Shown here: positions 8,453 through 17,035 of the stretch, piece by piece
Numbering within the stretch: position 1 is the stretch's first letter
How the letters are laid out: each line of letters starts with the position of its first letter
Origin: Clostridiales bacterium
Lineage (GTDB): Bacteria > Bacillota > Clostridia > Lachnospirales > Lachnospiraceae
Reading direction: 5' to 3'
DNA length: 55,724 nucleotides
Assembly: GCA_018366495.1 (NCBI GenBank)
Contig: JAGZHZ010000017.1
Location: forward strand, 1-55,724
The notes under the pieces: model-generated
The model's database searches: none
What the model saw: the letters and a program-made list of their open reading frames with translations, nothing else
What the model was told of the DNA's origin: nothing
Program-made: the position numbers and the translations under genes

Positions 8453-9328
8453 TCATGCCCCGTGGAAAATAGCAGATTCCGACTGCGTGAGCTGTTTTCT
8501 ATACTGCTGAGGAGTCATTCCGATTGAACCTTTAAAACGCTGAGAGAAGTAGCTGATCGAAGAAAAACCAGTGATTTCAGCGATCTGTGAAATAGAATAA
8601 TCGGTGCTTCTGAGCAGAAATTTACTTTCTTCCAGTCTTTTCTGCAAAAGATAATGAATCGGCGAGATCCCATAAGTCTGTGTAAAATGATGAACCATGT
8701 AATATTTATTCAAATGTGCTGCATCTGCCAAGATATCTAAATTCAGAGAAGTCTTAAAATATTGGTCAATATATTCTTTGACAGCGGAGATTTCTTTGCT
8801 GGCTTTGAATTGAGGAGTGATCGTAATCTGCAGCTTTTCATGACGCAGCAGATAGATGAGAATAACATTCAGAAGATTTTGACAGAGGAGATCACGATAG
8901 TCCTTATTCTGCTGCATCTCACGCACCATAATATCAAGATAGAAACGGATGGAGGAATGGTCATTACGGCAGTTTACACGACCATATGTCATGGGAGAGC
9001 CGTCCGGATGCGTAAAAGTCAGTCCTTCCACGCCAAGAACAATATATTCCAGAGGTTCTGAACTGGAGGAATGTTCTGTATGCGCAATATTAGGGCTGAT
9101 CAGGATCAAGTCGTCTGTCTGTACATCAAACGTCTCAGAATCCATCTGGAAATAACCTTTTCCTTTTCGGACAAAGAATAATTCTGTGAAATAGTGAGTG
9201 TGGGGGATGCTGTTCCAGTCTGTATCATATCGTGCTGAAGTGACGTACAGGAGCTGGCCGTGGAGGAGATCAGAATCTCCGGGAAGCATCTGCACGGAAT
9301 AAAGTCGATTGCTCATATATAAAACCAC
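8453..9328 (-). CDS. AraC-family transcriptional regulator
   Basis: About 290 aa. The N-terminal cupin domain (HTHYFTELFFVRKGKGYF near residues 43-62) would bind a sugar ligand, and the C-terminal AraC double helix-turn-helix is clear (ISQIAEITGFSSISYFSQRFKGSIGMTPQQYRK). It is divergent from the galacto-N-biose/lacto-N-biose uptake and phosphorolysis genes, so it is probably their activator. Start is uncertain: GTG at 9328 sits very close to AAAGGA, while ATG at 9316 (MSNRLYSV) is rather far from it. Confidence 0.9.
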   Translation of the reverse strand: MVLYMSNRLYSVQMLPGDSDLLHGQLLYVTSARYDTDWNSIPHTHYFTELFFVRKGKGYFQMDSETFDVQTDDLILISPNIAHTEHSSSSEPLEYIVLGVEGLTFTHPDGSPMTYGRVNCRNDHSSIRFYLDIMVREMQQNKDYRDLLCQNLLNVILIYLLRHEKLQITITPQFKASKEISAVKEYIDQYFKTSLNLDILADAAHLNKYYMVHHFTQTYGISPIHYLLQKRLEESKFLLRSTDYSISQIAEITGFSSISYFSQRFKGSIGMTPQQYRKQLTQSESAIFHGA

Positions 9329-9372
9329 AATCCTTTCAAAAAAACAGGGTTTAAAGTTTAGGAATATTGCTT

Positions 9373-9400
9373 TTTATAGTATGATTAAAATATAATACAA
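9373..9400 (-). promoter_or_regulatory. Predicted promoter of the AraC gene
   Basis: Minus strand: TTGTAT (9400-9395), 16-base spacer, TATAAA (9378-9373). The rest of the gap 9329-9730 is A-rich and holds the two plus-strand sites listed next. Confidence 0.45.
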
Positions 9401-9589
9401 AAAGTAAAATTATGCAAGATAATGACGGAAAAAGACAAAAAAGAAAAGAAGATTTATCCAAAAAGCTATGATTAAAAAACAAAGTAAACAGAAAATTGTA
9501 TAAAATGATTAATAAAAATATCCCATCTGAAAAAATATATGGAAAAATAGAAAAGAGATAATACAGCAAGATATATAAAATAATTAGCA

Positions 9590-9603
9590 AGAAAACGCTT
9601 TGA
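9590..9603 (+). promoter_or_regulatory. cre-like catabolite repression site
   Basis: AGAAAACGCTTTGA differs from the CcpA consensus TGWAANCGNTNWCA at two fixed positions. It overlaps the predicted -35 of the sugar operon, where CcpA binding would block transcription. Consensus match seen; function inferred. Confidence 0.5.
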
Positions 9604-9627
9604 AAATAGAAAAAATATTGTTATACT
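9600..9627 (+). promoter_or_regulatory. Predicted promoter of the GNB/LNB operon
   Basis: TTGAAA (9600-9605), 16-base spacer, TATACT (9622-9627), giving a leader of about 95 bases. The leader contains GGAATG/CATTCC that could pair. Confidence 0.5.
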
Positions 9628-9730
9628 AAAAACATGCAAAGGGGAATGGAAAGCACGGAATTTGTAACTACATTCCAGAGGGGTTTATATAAGTGTATTA
9701 TTAATGTACTATCAAAAAGGAGGAAAAAAA

Positions 9731-11056
9731 ATGAAAAGAAAACTGAGCATGGTTTTAAGTCTGAGTATGGCAGCTGCTTCACTGGCAGGAATGTCTACAG
9801 TATCTTTTGCAGAGGAAGCAAAAGAATTTGAGGGTCAGACACTGAAAGTAGCAGCGATTGAAACAGCATACGGTACAGAGATGTGGACAGAAGTATGCGC
9901 AGCATTTGAGGAGATGACAGGTGCAACAGTAGAACTGATCACAGATAAAAACCTGGAAGACGTGATCGGAAACAGCTTCCGCAGCGGAGATTATCCGGAT
10001 GTTGTTCATCTGGCAACAGGAAGACCGGCAGCTATGACAGAGACAATGATCAAAGACGAAGCGCTCACAGATCTGACAGACGTACTGGATATGACTGTTC
10101 CGGGAGAAGACGTCACAGTAAAAGAGAAAATTGCAGGCGGATTTACAGACAGTTCTCTGACAAATCCATACGGAGACGGAAAAACATATCTTGCACCAAT
10201 GTTCTACAGCCCATGCGGACTGTTCTACAACGCAGGTCTGTTTGAAGAAAAAGGCTGGGAAGTTCCTGAGACATGGGATGAAATGTGGGCATTAGGCGAT
10301 ACAGCAGCAGAAGAAGGCATTGCTCTGTTCTCTTATCCTACAACAGGATACTTCGACGCATTCTTCTATGCAATGCTGTATGAAGCAGGCGGACCAGAGT
10401 TCTTTGACAAGGCTACACATTATGAAGAAGGCATCTGGGATACAGAAGAAGCAAAATTAGTATTTGATACAATTACAAAACTGGCTTCCTACACAGAAAA
10501 ATCTGTTCCTTCCAATGCAAACAATGATAACTACTTAAAGAATCAGCAGCTGGTTTGTGATAACAAAGCTCTGTTTATGCCAAACGGAAACTGGGTAATT
10601 GGCGAGATGAAAGATGCTCCTAAGGCAGAAGGATTTGACTGGGGATTCATGGCTCTTCCAGCGCTGACAGAAGGCGGAGATCGTTATTCTTTCGCATGGT
10701 TTGAGCAGATCTGGGTTCCGGCAGCAGCTCCAAACGTAGACCTTGCAAAAGAATTTATCGCATATATGTATTCTGATGAAGCAGCAGCAATCTTCGCAGA
10801 GAGCGGCGCTATTCAGCCTCTTCTCGGACTGGCAGATACATTAGAAGGCGACAACAAAACTTACTACAGCATTTATGACAATGGCGCAAAAGTTGCTCTG
10901 GGCGGATTTGCAACAACAGATGCAGTAGAAGGCGTAAACATTGCTGACACTGTATTTGGAACAATCAACTCTTTAGTAAGCGGTGACAAGACAGAAGAAG
11001 AGTGGATCGAAGCAATCAAAGCTGACAGCGACAAATTAAGAGAAGCATTGAAATAA
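9731..11056 (+). CDS. Sugar ABC transporter, solute-binding protein (probably galacto-N-biose/lacto-N-biose)
   Basis: 441-aa family 1 extracellular solute-binding protein. It has a signal peptide with a predicted AxA cleavage site (VSFAEEA near residue 28). It has no lipobox cysteine (SLAGMST where SLAGC would be expected), so the anchor to the monoderm membrane is unclear. The mature part shows the family fold with WVIGEMKDAPK and WFEQIWVPAAAPN. Start chosen behind AAAGGAGG. Substrate is inferred from the operon: two permeases, a GH112 phosphorylase and an N-acetylhexosamine kinase follow. No ATPase gene is present, so a shared MsmX/UgpC-type ATPase elsewhere is likely. Confidence 0.85.
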   Translation: MKRKLSMVLSLSMAAASLAGMSTVSFAEEAKEFEGQTLKVAAIETAYGTEMWTEVCAAFEEMTGATVELITDKNLEDVIGNSFRSGDYPDVVHLATGRPAAMTETMIKDEALTDLTDVLDMTVPGEDVTVKEKIAGGFTDSSLTNPYGDGKTYLAPMFYSPCGLFYNAGLFEEKGWEVPETWDEMWALGDTAAEEGIALFSYPTTGYFDAFFYAMLYEAGGPEFFDKATHYEEGIWDTEEAKLVFDTITKLASYTEKSVPSNANNDNYLKNQQLVCDNKALFMPNGNWVIGEMKDAPKAEGFDWGFMALPALTEGGDRYSFAWFEQIWVPAAAPNVDLAKEFIAYMYSDEAAAIFAESGAIQPLLGLADTLEGDNKTYYSIYDNGAKVALGGFATTDAVEGVNIADTVFGTINSLVSGDKTEEEWIEAIKADSDKLREALK

Positions 11057-11097
11057 AGACAACGCAGGTATAGAGCAGTTGTTATAAGAGAATAAAA

Positions 11098-11156
11098 AAG
11101 ACCGGGTTCGTACCTCTGTCCACAAGTGAGGACGGAAGTCATAAAAACCCGGTCTT
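11098..11156 (+). terminator. Intra-operon hairpin between binding protein and permease
   Basis: AAGACCGGGTT (11098-11108) and AACCCGGTCTT (11146-11156) pair perfectly over 11 bp, with an inner CCTC/GAGG stem, then ATTT. Such hairpins commonly leave more mRNA for the binding protein than for permeases. Partial terminator or RNA stabiliser; inferred. Confidence 0.65.
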
Positions 11157-11191
11157 ATTTACTCAAATGTTTTGACCTTAGGAGGAATCTT

Positions 11192-12076
11192 ATGAAAAAA
11201 GGACGCAGACGAGCAGGTTTTTTGGCAATGTGCGTGGTGCCAGCGACAGTCCTGTTTATTATCTTCATGATTATTCCCACCTTTAACGTATTTCGTATGT
11301 CCCTCTATAAATGGGGCGGATATTCAAACAAGAAAACGTTTGTGGGACTGGAGAACTTTGCGAAACTGATGGATGACAGTAAATTTTTACAGTCATTTCA
11401 AAACACGCTGCTGCTGATTGTCATCGTGACAGTTGTTACGATGGGACTGGCGCTGATTTTCGCAGCAATCCTGACACGGGAAAAAATTAAAGGACAGAAT
11501 TTTTTCCGCGTAGTATTTTACATTCCAAACATACTGTCAGTCGTTATCATCAGTGCAATCTTCAGCGCAATTTATGATGCAAACAACGGTATGCTGAACA
11601 GTATTATTTCTATCTTTAAAGGTGATCCGGTGTATTGGCTGGGTGATCAGAAAATTGTAATCTTTTCACTTGCAGCAGCTATGATCTGGCAGGCGATTGG
11701 ATATTATATGGTTATGTATATGGCAAGTATGGCGAGCGTTCCAGTCAGCCTCTATGAGAGTTCCGCACTGGACGGGGCGACAAAAATGCAGCAGTTCTTT
11801 CAGATTACACTGCCGATGATTTGGACAAACATCCGTACAACACTGACATTCTTTATCATAAGCAGTATCAATCTGAGTTTCCTTTTTGTAAAGGCGATGA
11901 CAAGCGGAGGACCTGACGGCAGTACGGAAGTATTCTTGAGTTATATGTACAAACAGGCATATACAAACTCAAGTTATGGATATGGTATGGCGATAGGAGT
12001 AATTATTTTTATCTTTTCTTTCGGTCTGAGTGCTATTGTAAATGCAATTACAAAGCGTGAAGCCATTGATCTGTAG
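11192..12076 (+). CDS. Sugar ABC transporter, MalF-type permease
   Basis: 294-aa inner-membrane permease with six membrane segments. The first is at about residues 12-35. The EAA loop that contacts the ATPase is visible as ESSALDGATKMQQFFQITLPM near residues 190-215. Start is chosen at 11192 behind TTAGGAGG; an in-frame ATG at 11126 lies inside the upstream hairpin. Its partner follows 15 bases downstream. Role: one half of the channel for the disaccharide delivered by the binding protein. Confidence 0.92.
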   Translation: MKKGRRRAGFLAMCVVPATVLFIIFMIIPTFNVFRMSLYKWGGYSNKKTFVGLENFAKLMDDSKFLQSFQNTLLLIVIVTVVTMGLALIFAAILTREKIKGQNFFRVVFYIPNILSVVIISAIFSAIYDANNGMLNSIISIFKGDPVYWLGDQKIVIFSLAAAMIWQAIGYYMVMYMASMASVPVSLYESSALDGATKMQQFFQITLPMIWTNIRTTLTFFIISSINLSFLFVKAMTSGGPDGSTEVFLSYMYKQAYTNSSYGYGMAIGVIIFIFSFGLSAIVNAITKREAIDL

Positions 12077-12091
12077 AGGGAGGATGAAGAG

Positions 12092-12979
12092 ATGAGAAAA
12101 AAAGCGAATAAAAAACCATTCAGCATCTACAAACTGTTTATCTATGTGGTGCTGATCGCTCTTGCTGTCAGCATTATTGTGCCGGTGGCATGGGTATTTA
12201 TGGCCTCCATCAAACAGAACAGCGAATTTTATGGAAACCCGTGGAAACTTCCAGCAGGTTTTTACTTCCAGAACTTTATTGATGCGTGGACCACAGCGCG
12301 TATGGGCGAGTATATGTTAAACAGTGTGATTGTGACAGGACTTGCGCTTGCACTGCTGTTAGTGATTGCACTGCCGGCTGCCTATGCGCTGAGCCGTTTC
12401 AAATTCAGAGGAAGAAAGATTCTGAATGTGGCATTTATGGCGGGCCTGTTTATCAATGTAAACTATATTATTGTTCCTATATTCCTGATGTTTGTGGATG
12501 GAAATACATTGCTCAGAAAGATTGGACTTCCTCCATTTTTGCTGAATAATATTTTTGTCCTTGCGGTTGTATATGCGGCGACAGCGCTTCCGTTTACGAT
12601 TTACCTGCTGTCCGGATATTTTGCAACGCTTCCGAAAGATTTCGAGGAAGCAGCATATATGGATGGCGCGGGATATACAAGAACAATGGTGCGGATTATT
12701 TTTCCAATGGCAAAGCCGAGTATCATCACGGTAATTCTGTTTAACTTCCTTTCTTTCTGGAATGAGTATATTATCGCTATGACTTTGCTGGCAGATCCGA
12801 AAGGCGGAAAAACACTGCCGGTTGGACTGATGAATCTGATGAAAGCACAGAATGCAGCGGCAGAGTATGGACAGTTGTATGCAGGACTTGTAATGGTAAT
12901 GCTTCCGACATTGATCTTATATATTTGCGTTCAGAAAAAGCTTACTCAAGGAATGACGCTGGGCGGTCTGAAAGGATAG
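12092..12979 (+). CDS. Sugar ABC transporter, MalG-type permease
   Basis: 295-aa second permease with six membrane helices. The EAA motif reads EEAAYMDGAGYTRTMVRIIFPMAKP at about residues 187-211. The C-terminal KKLTQGMTLGGLKG is typical of MalG-type carbohydrate permeases. GGGAGG precedes the ATG. It pairs with the product of 11192-12076 and is followed after 7 bases by a small membrane protein gene. Confidence 0.92.
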   Translation: MRKKANKKPFSIYKLFIYVVLIALAVSIIVPVAWVFMASIKQNSEFYGNPWKLPAGFYFQNFIDAWTTARMGEYMLNSVIVTGLALALLLVIALPAAYALSRFKFRGRKILNVAFMAGLFINVNYIIVPIFLMFVDGNTLLRKIGLPPFLLNNIFVLAVVYAATALPFTIYLLSGYFATLPKDFEEAAYMDGAGYTRTMVRIIFPMAKPSIITVILFNFLSFWNEYIIAMTLLADPKGGKTLPVGLMNLMKAQNAAAEYGQLYAGLVMVMLPTLILYICVQKKLTQGMTLGGLKG

Positions 12980-12986
12980 GGATTAT

Positions 12987-13166
12987 ATGGAATATAAAAA
13001 AGAACGTCTTATAATGATAATTTGTCTGGCTCTGTTTCTGGTGTGTATGTGGCTGATTGTTATGGGACAAAAAAAGATCAGCTTCAGCGGACTGGGAATG
13101 ATGATGCTGGGATTAATCGGGCTTTTAGCTTTATTATGGTATTATAACTGGAGACACAGTAAGTAA
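12987..13166 (+). CDS. Small two-helix membrane protein (59 aa) of the sugar operon
   Basis: MEYKKERLIMIICLALFLVC starts a 59-aa protein with two membrane segments (about 8-26 and 35-52) joined by GQKKISFSG. It begins 7 bases after the permease stop, with AAAGGATAGGG upstream, and ends 26 bases before the GH112 start, so it is part of the operon. I recall small DUF-type membrane proteins in the same place in other Lachnospiraceae GH112 operons, but cannot confirm the family here. A permease accessory role is a guess. Confidence 0.75.
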   Translation: MEYKKERLIMIICLALFLVCMWLIVMGQKKISFSGLGMMMLGLIGLLALLWYYNWRHSK

Positions 13167-13192
13167 GAATACAGTACAGGATAAGGAGAACC

Positions 13193-15361
13193 ATGGAGAA
13201 TTTAAAACGAAAAGGTCGTGTGACCATTCCTACAGATGTGGATGTAGTACCTGAGACATTAGAATTATTAGAGAGATGGGGAGCCGATGCAATACGAGAC
13301 TGCGACGGCACAGATTACCCGGAAGAATTAAAACAGGTAGATGCAAAAGTTTACAGTACATATTATACAACGAGAAAAGACAATGCCTGGGCGAAAGCAA
13401 ATCCAGATGAGGTACAGCAGTGTTACATCATGACCGGATTTTACACAGCGGTGGAGGATACATTGAAAATTCCTCTGATGAAGGGAATCTCAAAGGAACT
13501 GATGATGGCAAACACACGCGATGATATCCATCGCTGGTGGGAAGTAATGGATCGCTCTGAGGGCGTTCCGGTTCCAAATGCTCAGTGGGATTACGACGAG
13601 AAAGAGGGAAACGTGGTGATCAGGGAGGCAAAACCTTTCCATGAATATACTGTAAGTTTTCTGGCTTATCTGATCTGGGACCCGGTACATATGTATAATG
13701 CTGTGATCAACGACTGGAAAGATGTGGAACATCAGATCACATTTGATGTGCGTCAGCCAAAAACACACGCTTACAGTCTGGAAAGACTGAAAAAGTTTAT
13801 TGAGGAGCATCCTTATTTGAATGTAATCCGATACACTACGTTTTTCCATCAGTTTACTCTCGTATTTGATGAACTGAAACGAGAAAAATATGTGGATTGG
13901 TATGGATATTCTGCTTCCGTCAGTCCGTACATTCTGGAACAGTTTGAGAGGGAAGTTGGATATCCTTTCCGCCCGGAGTATATCATTGACCAGGGATATT
14001 ATAACAACCAGTATCGTGTGCCAAGCAAAGAATTCCGTGATTTTCAGGCATTCCAGCGTCGGGAAGTAGCAAAGATTGTAAAAGAGATGGTGGATATCAC
14101 CCACTCTTACGGCAAGGAAGCAATGATGTTTTTAGGAGATCACTGGATTGGCACAGAACCTTTTATGGAAGAGTTTCAGACAATGGGCATAGATGCCGTA
14201 GTGGGAAGCGTTGGAAATGGTTCGACACTTCGTCTGATCAGCGATATTCCAGGGGTAAAATATACAGAAGGAAGATTTTTGCCATATTTCTTCCCAGATA
14301 CGTTCCATGAGGGAGGAGATCCGGTAAAAGAAGCAAAAGTCAACTGGGTGACAGCGCGCCGTGCGATTCTGCGAAAACCGATTGATCGTATCGGATATGG
14401 CGGATATTTGAAACTGGCTTGTCAGTTCCCTGACTTCTTAGATTATGTAGAGCAGGTGTGCGACGAATTCCGTGAATTATATGACAATATCAAAGGAACA
14501 ACACCTCATTGTACAGCTACCGTAGCAGTATTAAACTGCTGGGGAAAAATGCGTTCATGGGGATGCCACATGGTACATCATGCTTTATATCAGAAACAGA
14601 ATTACAGCTATGCCGGAGTTATTGAGGCGCTTAGCGGCGCACCGTTTGATGTGCGTTTTATCAGCTTTGAAGATATCAAGAAAAATCCAAAGATGCTGGA
14701 AGAGATCGACGTGATTATCAATGTGGGAGACGGTGATACCGCGCACACAGGAGGAAGCTGGTGGGAAGATACAGATATCACATCTGCTCTCAGAAAATTT
14801 GTATACAATGGCGGCGGATGGATCGGCATCGGAGAACCGACGGGACATCAATATCAGGGGCATTATTTCCAGCTGGCTCAGCTGATGGGTGTGGAAAAAG
14901 AGACCGGATTTACTTTAAATTATGATAAGTACAACTGGGAAGAACACCCAGAGCACTTTATTCTGGAAGATGTTCAGGATCAGGTGGATTTCGGAGAGGG
15001 CAAAAAGAATATCTATGCCTTTGAGGATGCGGAAGTTCTGGTACAGAGAGAAAAAGAAGTGCAGATGGCAGTAAAAGACTTCGGAAACGGACGAAGCGTA
15101 TATATCAGCGGATTGCCATACAGCTTTGAAAATGCGAGAGTTTTATATCGGGCTGTCCTGTGGAGCGCAGGAAAAGAAAATGAATTGCACACATGGTATT
15201 CTGAAAATGTAAATGTTGAAGTACATGCCTATGTAAAAAATGGAAAATTCTGTGTAGTAAATAATACATATGAACCGCAGGATACCGTGATTTACCGCGG
15301 AGACGGCAGCAGCTTCAGACAGCATCTGGAAGCAAATGAGATTTTATGGTATGAATGTTAG
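13193..15361 (+). CDS. gnpA: 1,3-beta-galactosyl-N-acetylhexosamine phosphorylase (GH112)
   Basis: 722-aa cytosolic enzyme that cleaves galacto-N-biose and/or lacto-N-biose with phosphate to galactose 1-phosphate and GalNAc or GlcNAc. The N-terminus (GRVTIPTDVDVVPETLELLERWGADAIRD, in parts) is the characteristic opening of GH112, and the TIM-barrel, Rossmann-like and beta-sandwich parts run over the usual length. DCDGTDYPEEL includes an acidic residue at the expected catalytic site. SD AAGGAG stands before ATG. Neighbours (binding protein, permeases, NahK-type kinase) match the Bifidobacterium lnp pathway for mucin core-1 and milk type-1 disaccharides. galT and galE are absent here. Preference for GNB against LNB cannot be read from sequence. 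Confidence 0.94.
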   Translation: MENLKRKGRVTIPTDVDVVPETLELLERWGADAIRDCDGTDYPEELKQVDAKVYSTYYTTRKDNAWAKANPDEVQQCYIMTGFYTAVEDTLKIPLMKGISKELMMANTRDDIHRWWEVMDRSEGVPVPNAQWDYDEKEGNVVIREAKPFHEYTVSFLAYLIWDPVHMYNAVINDWKDVEHQITFDVRQPKTHAYSLERLKKFIEEHPYLNVIRYTTFFHQFTLVFDELKREKYVDWYGYSASVSPYILEQFEREVGYPFRPEYIIDQGYYNNQYRVPSKEFRDFQAFQRREVAKIVKEMVDITHSYGKEAMMFLGDHWIGTEPFMEEFQTMGIDAVVGSVGNGSTLRLISDIPGVKYTEGRFLPYFFPDTFHEGGDPVKEAKVNWVTARRAILRKPIDRIGYGGYLKLACQFPDFLDYVEQVCDEFRELYDNIKGTTPHCTATVAVLNCWGKMRSWGCHMVHHALYQKQNYSYAGVIEALSGAPFDVRFISFEDIKKNPKMLEEIDVIINVGDGDTAHTGGSWWEDTDITSALRKFVYNGGGWIGIGEPTGHQYQGHYFQLAQLMGVEKETGFTLNYDKYNWEEHPEHFILEDVQDQVDFGEGKKNIYAFEDAEVLVQREKEVQMAVKDFGNGRSVYISGLPYSFENARVLYRAVLWSAGKENELHTWYSENVNVEVHAYVKNGKFCVVNNTYEPQDTVIYRGDGSSFRQHLEANEILWYEC

Positions 15362-15397
15362 TGAAAAAGAAAAAATATACGGAAATGAGGTATCAGT

Positions 15398-16489
15398 ATG
15401 GTAAAAGTGTTGGGTGCAGAGGGACTTTCTATAGAAGAAGTATTGCAGGCCTATGACTGGAAAGGTCAAGTTGAGAAGGTATGCAGATATGGTGCCGGAC
15501 ACATCAACGATACTTTTGAGGTAACGGCTCAAAATCCGCAGGAAGGTCCCTTAGATTATATCCTGCAGAGAATCAATAAATCTATTTTTAAGATTCCGGA
15601 ACAGGTGATGGAAAATATTGTAGGAGTCACCGATTTTTTAAGGGAAAAGATTGTTGAAAGAGGCGGCGATCCAGAACGGGAAACACTGACCGTATATAGA
15701 ACAAAAAATGGACAGAATTGTTATAAAGACAGCCAGGGAGAGTATTGGAGAGTATATCTGTTTATCGAAGATGCCATCTGTCTGCAAAGCGTGGAAGAAC
15801 CTCAGCAGTTTTTTGAAAGTGCGAGAAGCTTTGGAAATTTCATGAATCAGCTGGGCGAATATCCGGCAGCAGCATTGCATGAGACAATTCCTGATTTTCA
15901 CAATACGCCTGTCAGATATGAAAATTTGATGAAGGCGGCAGAGAAGGATGTAATGGGACGTGTGGCTTCTGTGGAGAAAGAACTGGAGTTTGTCCGCCAG
16001 CGCAAGGAAGATTGCTTTTACCTTGTCCGCCTGCTTGAGCAGGGAAAACTGCCGCTGCGGGTGACGCACAATGATACAAAGCTGAACAATATTCTGCTGG
16101 ATTCCAAAACACAGAAAGGAATCTGTATTATTGATCTGGATACGATTATGCCGGGACTTGCAGCATATGATTTTGGAGATTCGATCCGTTTTGGAGCAGC
16201 AACTGCAGCGGAAGATGAACCGGATCTTTCAAAAGTACATTTCGATCCGTCATTGTATCAGACGTATCTGGAAGGATATCTTCAGGGCGCAGGAGATGTA
16301 CTGACGAGACAGGAGATCGACAGTCTGCCGTGGGGAGCGAGACTGATGACACTGGAATGCGGAATGCGGTTTTTGACAGATTATCTGGAGGGAGATCATT
16401 ATTTTAAAATCAGCAGACCGGGACACAATCTGGACCGCACGAGAACTCAGCTGAAACTTGTCTGGGAGATGGAACAGTATTTTAAATAA
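15398..16489 (+). CDS. nahK: N-acetylhexosamine 1-kinase (NahK type)
   Basis: 363-aa kinase of the aminoglycoside phosphotransferase/choline kinase fold, length as in Bifidobacterium NahK. CRYGAGHINDTFEV forms the nucleotide-binding strand-turn, LQRINKSIFKIPEQVMENI is a conserved family block, HNDTKLNNIL carries the catalytic Asp near residue 222, and IIDLDTI the metal-binding Asp. It would phosphorylate GlcNAc/GalNAc released by GH112 at the anomeric position. GAGG precedes the ATG. Last gene of the operon; a strong terminator follows 36 bases later. Confidence 0.9.
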   Translation: MVKVLGAEGLSIEEVLQAYDWKGQVEKVCRYGAGHINDTFEVTAQNPQEGPLDYILQRINKSIFKIPEQVMENIVGVTDFLREKIVERGGDPERETLTVYRTKNGQNCYKDSQGEYWRVYLFIEDAICLQSVEEPQQFFESARSFGNFMNQLGEYPAAALHETIPDFHNTPVRYENLMKAAEKDVMGRVASVEKELEFVRQRKEDCFYLVRLLEQGKLPLRVTHNDTKLNNILLDSKTQKGICIIDLDTIMPGLAAYDFGDSIRFGAATAAEDEPDLSKVHFDPSLYQTYLEGYLQGAGDVLTRQEIDSLPWGARLMTLECGMRFLTDYLEGDHYFKISRPGHNLDRTRTQLKLVWEMEQYFK

Positions 16490-16525
16490 ACTGTATCCAG
16501 ACAGGAGGATAGCAGAAAAATAGAT

Positions 16526-16563
16526 AAAAGCACAGCAAAGAAATTCTCTGCTGTGCTTTTGCT
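16526..16563. terminator. Terminator after nahK, shared with the convergent gene
   Basis: AAAAGCACAGCA (16526-16537) pairs over 12 bp with TGCTGTGCTTTT (16549-16560), loop 11 bases. The symmetrical A/T flanks allow use on both strands. Confidence 0.9.
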
Positions 16564-16564
16564 G

Positions 16565-16939
16565 TCACGCCTCTTTTTTCCAAAGTCCGTGAAGATTGCA
16601 ATACTCATATGCGGCAACCAATTTTTCGTGTTGTGTCAGGAAAAATTCTGCATGAGGCTTTCCACCGGGGGTCAGATATTTAATCTGCATTCCAGTTTCT
16701 GTCTCGATGGCAATCCACTCAATATGATGCTCTTCCGTCATGGGATGCTCTGTCTCACCGACCATGACAGTGACATGAGTTCCCTCTGTTTTAATTACAG
16801 GAATATGCTTTTCACGCTCTGCAGCGGCAGCTCCGGGTTTCAACTCCTGAAGAGAAAGCTCACTGCATGGAACTTTTTTATGATCTAAGAGACTGAAGAT
16901 TGCTTTACAGGACGGGCATTCATAAAATTTTGCTGTCAT
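16565..16939 (-). CDS. Superoxide reductase/desulfoferrodoxin-like protein with incomplete rubredoxin-type site
   Basis: 124 aa. The superoxide-reducing iron site is complete: H45, H65, H71, C114, H117 in EKHIPVI, EHPMTEEHHIEW and CNLHGLW. The enzyme reduces superoxide to peroxide in anaerobes. The N-terminal desulforedoxin-like part keeps C8, C11 and C25, but the fourth ligand is Ser26 (PCSE where PVCCGE is usual), so this second iron centre is probably lost or altered. GGAGG precedes ATG at 16939. Single gene, convergent with the GNB operon. Confidence 0.88.
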   Translation of the reverse strand: MTAKFYECPSCKAIFSLLDHKKVPCSELSLQELKPGAAAAEREKHIPVIKTEGTHVTVMVGETEHPMTEEHHIEWIAIETETGMQIKYLTPGGKPHAEFFLTQHEKLVAAYEYCNLHGLWKKEA

Positions 16940-17035
16940 AGTTATTTCCTCCTTATTGATGATGTATCTGTATCGTTCCGTGTGTAGTATGCACAGGTGA
17001 CAAAAAAATCATACAAAAAAATTAAAAAATGAAAT

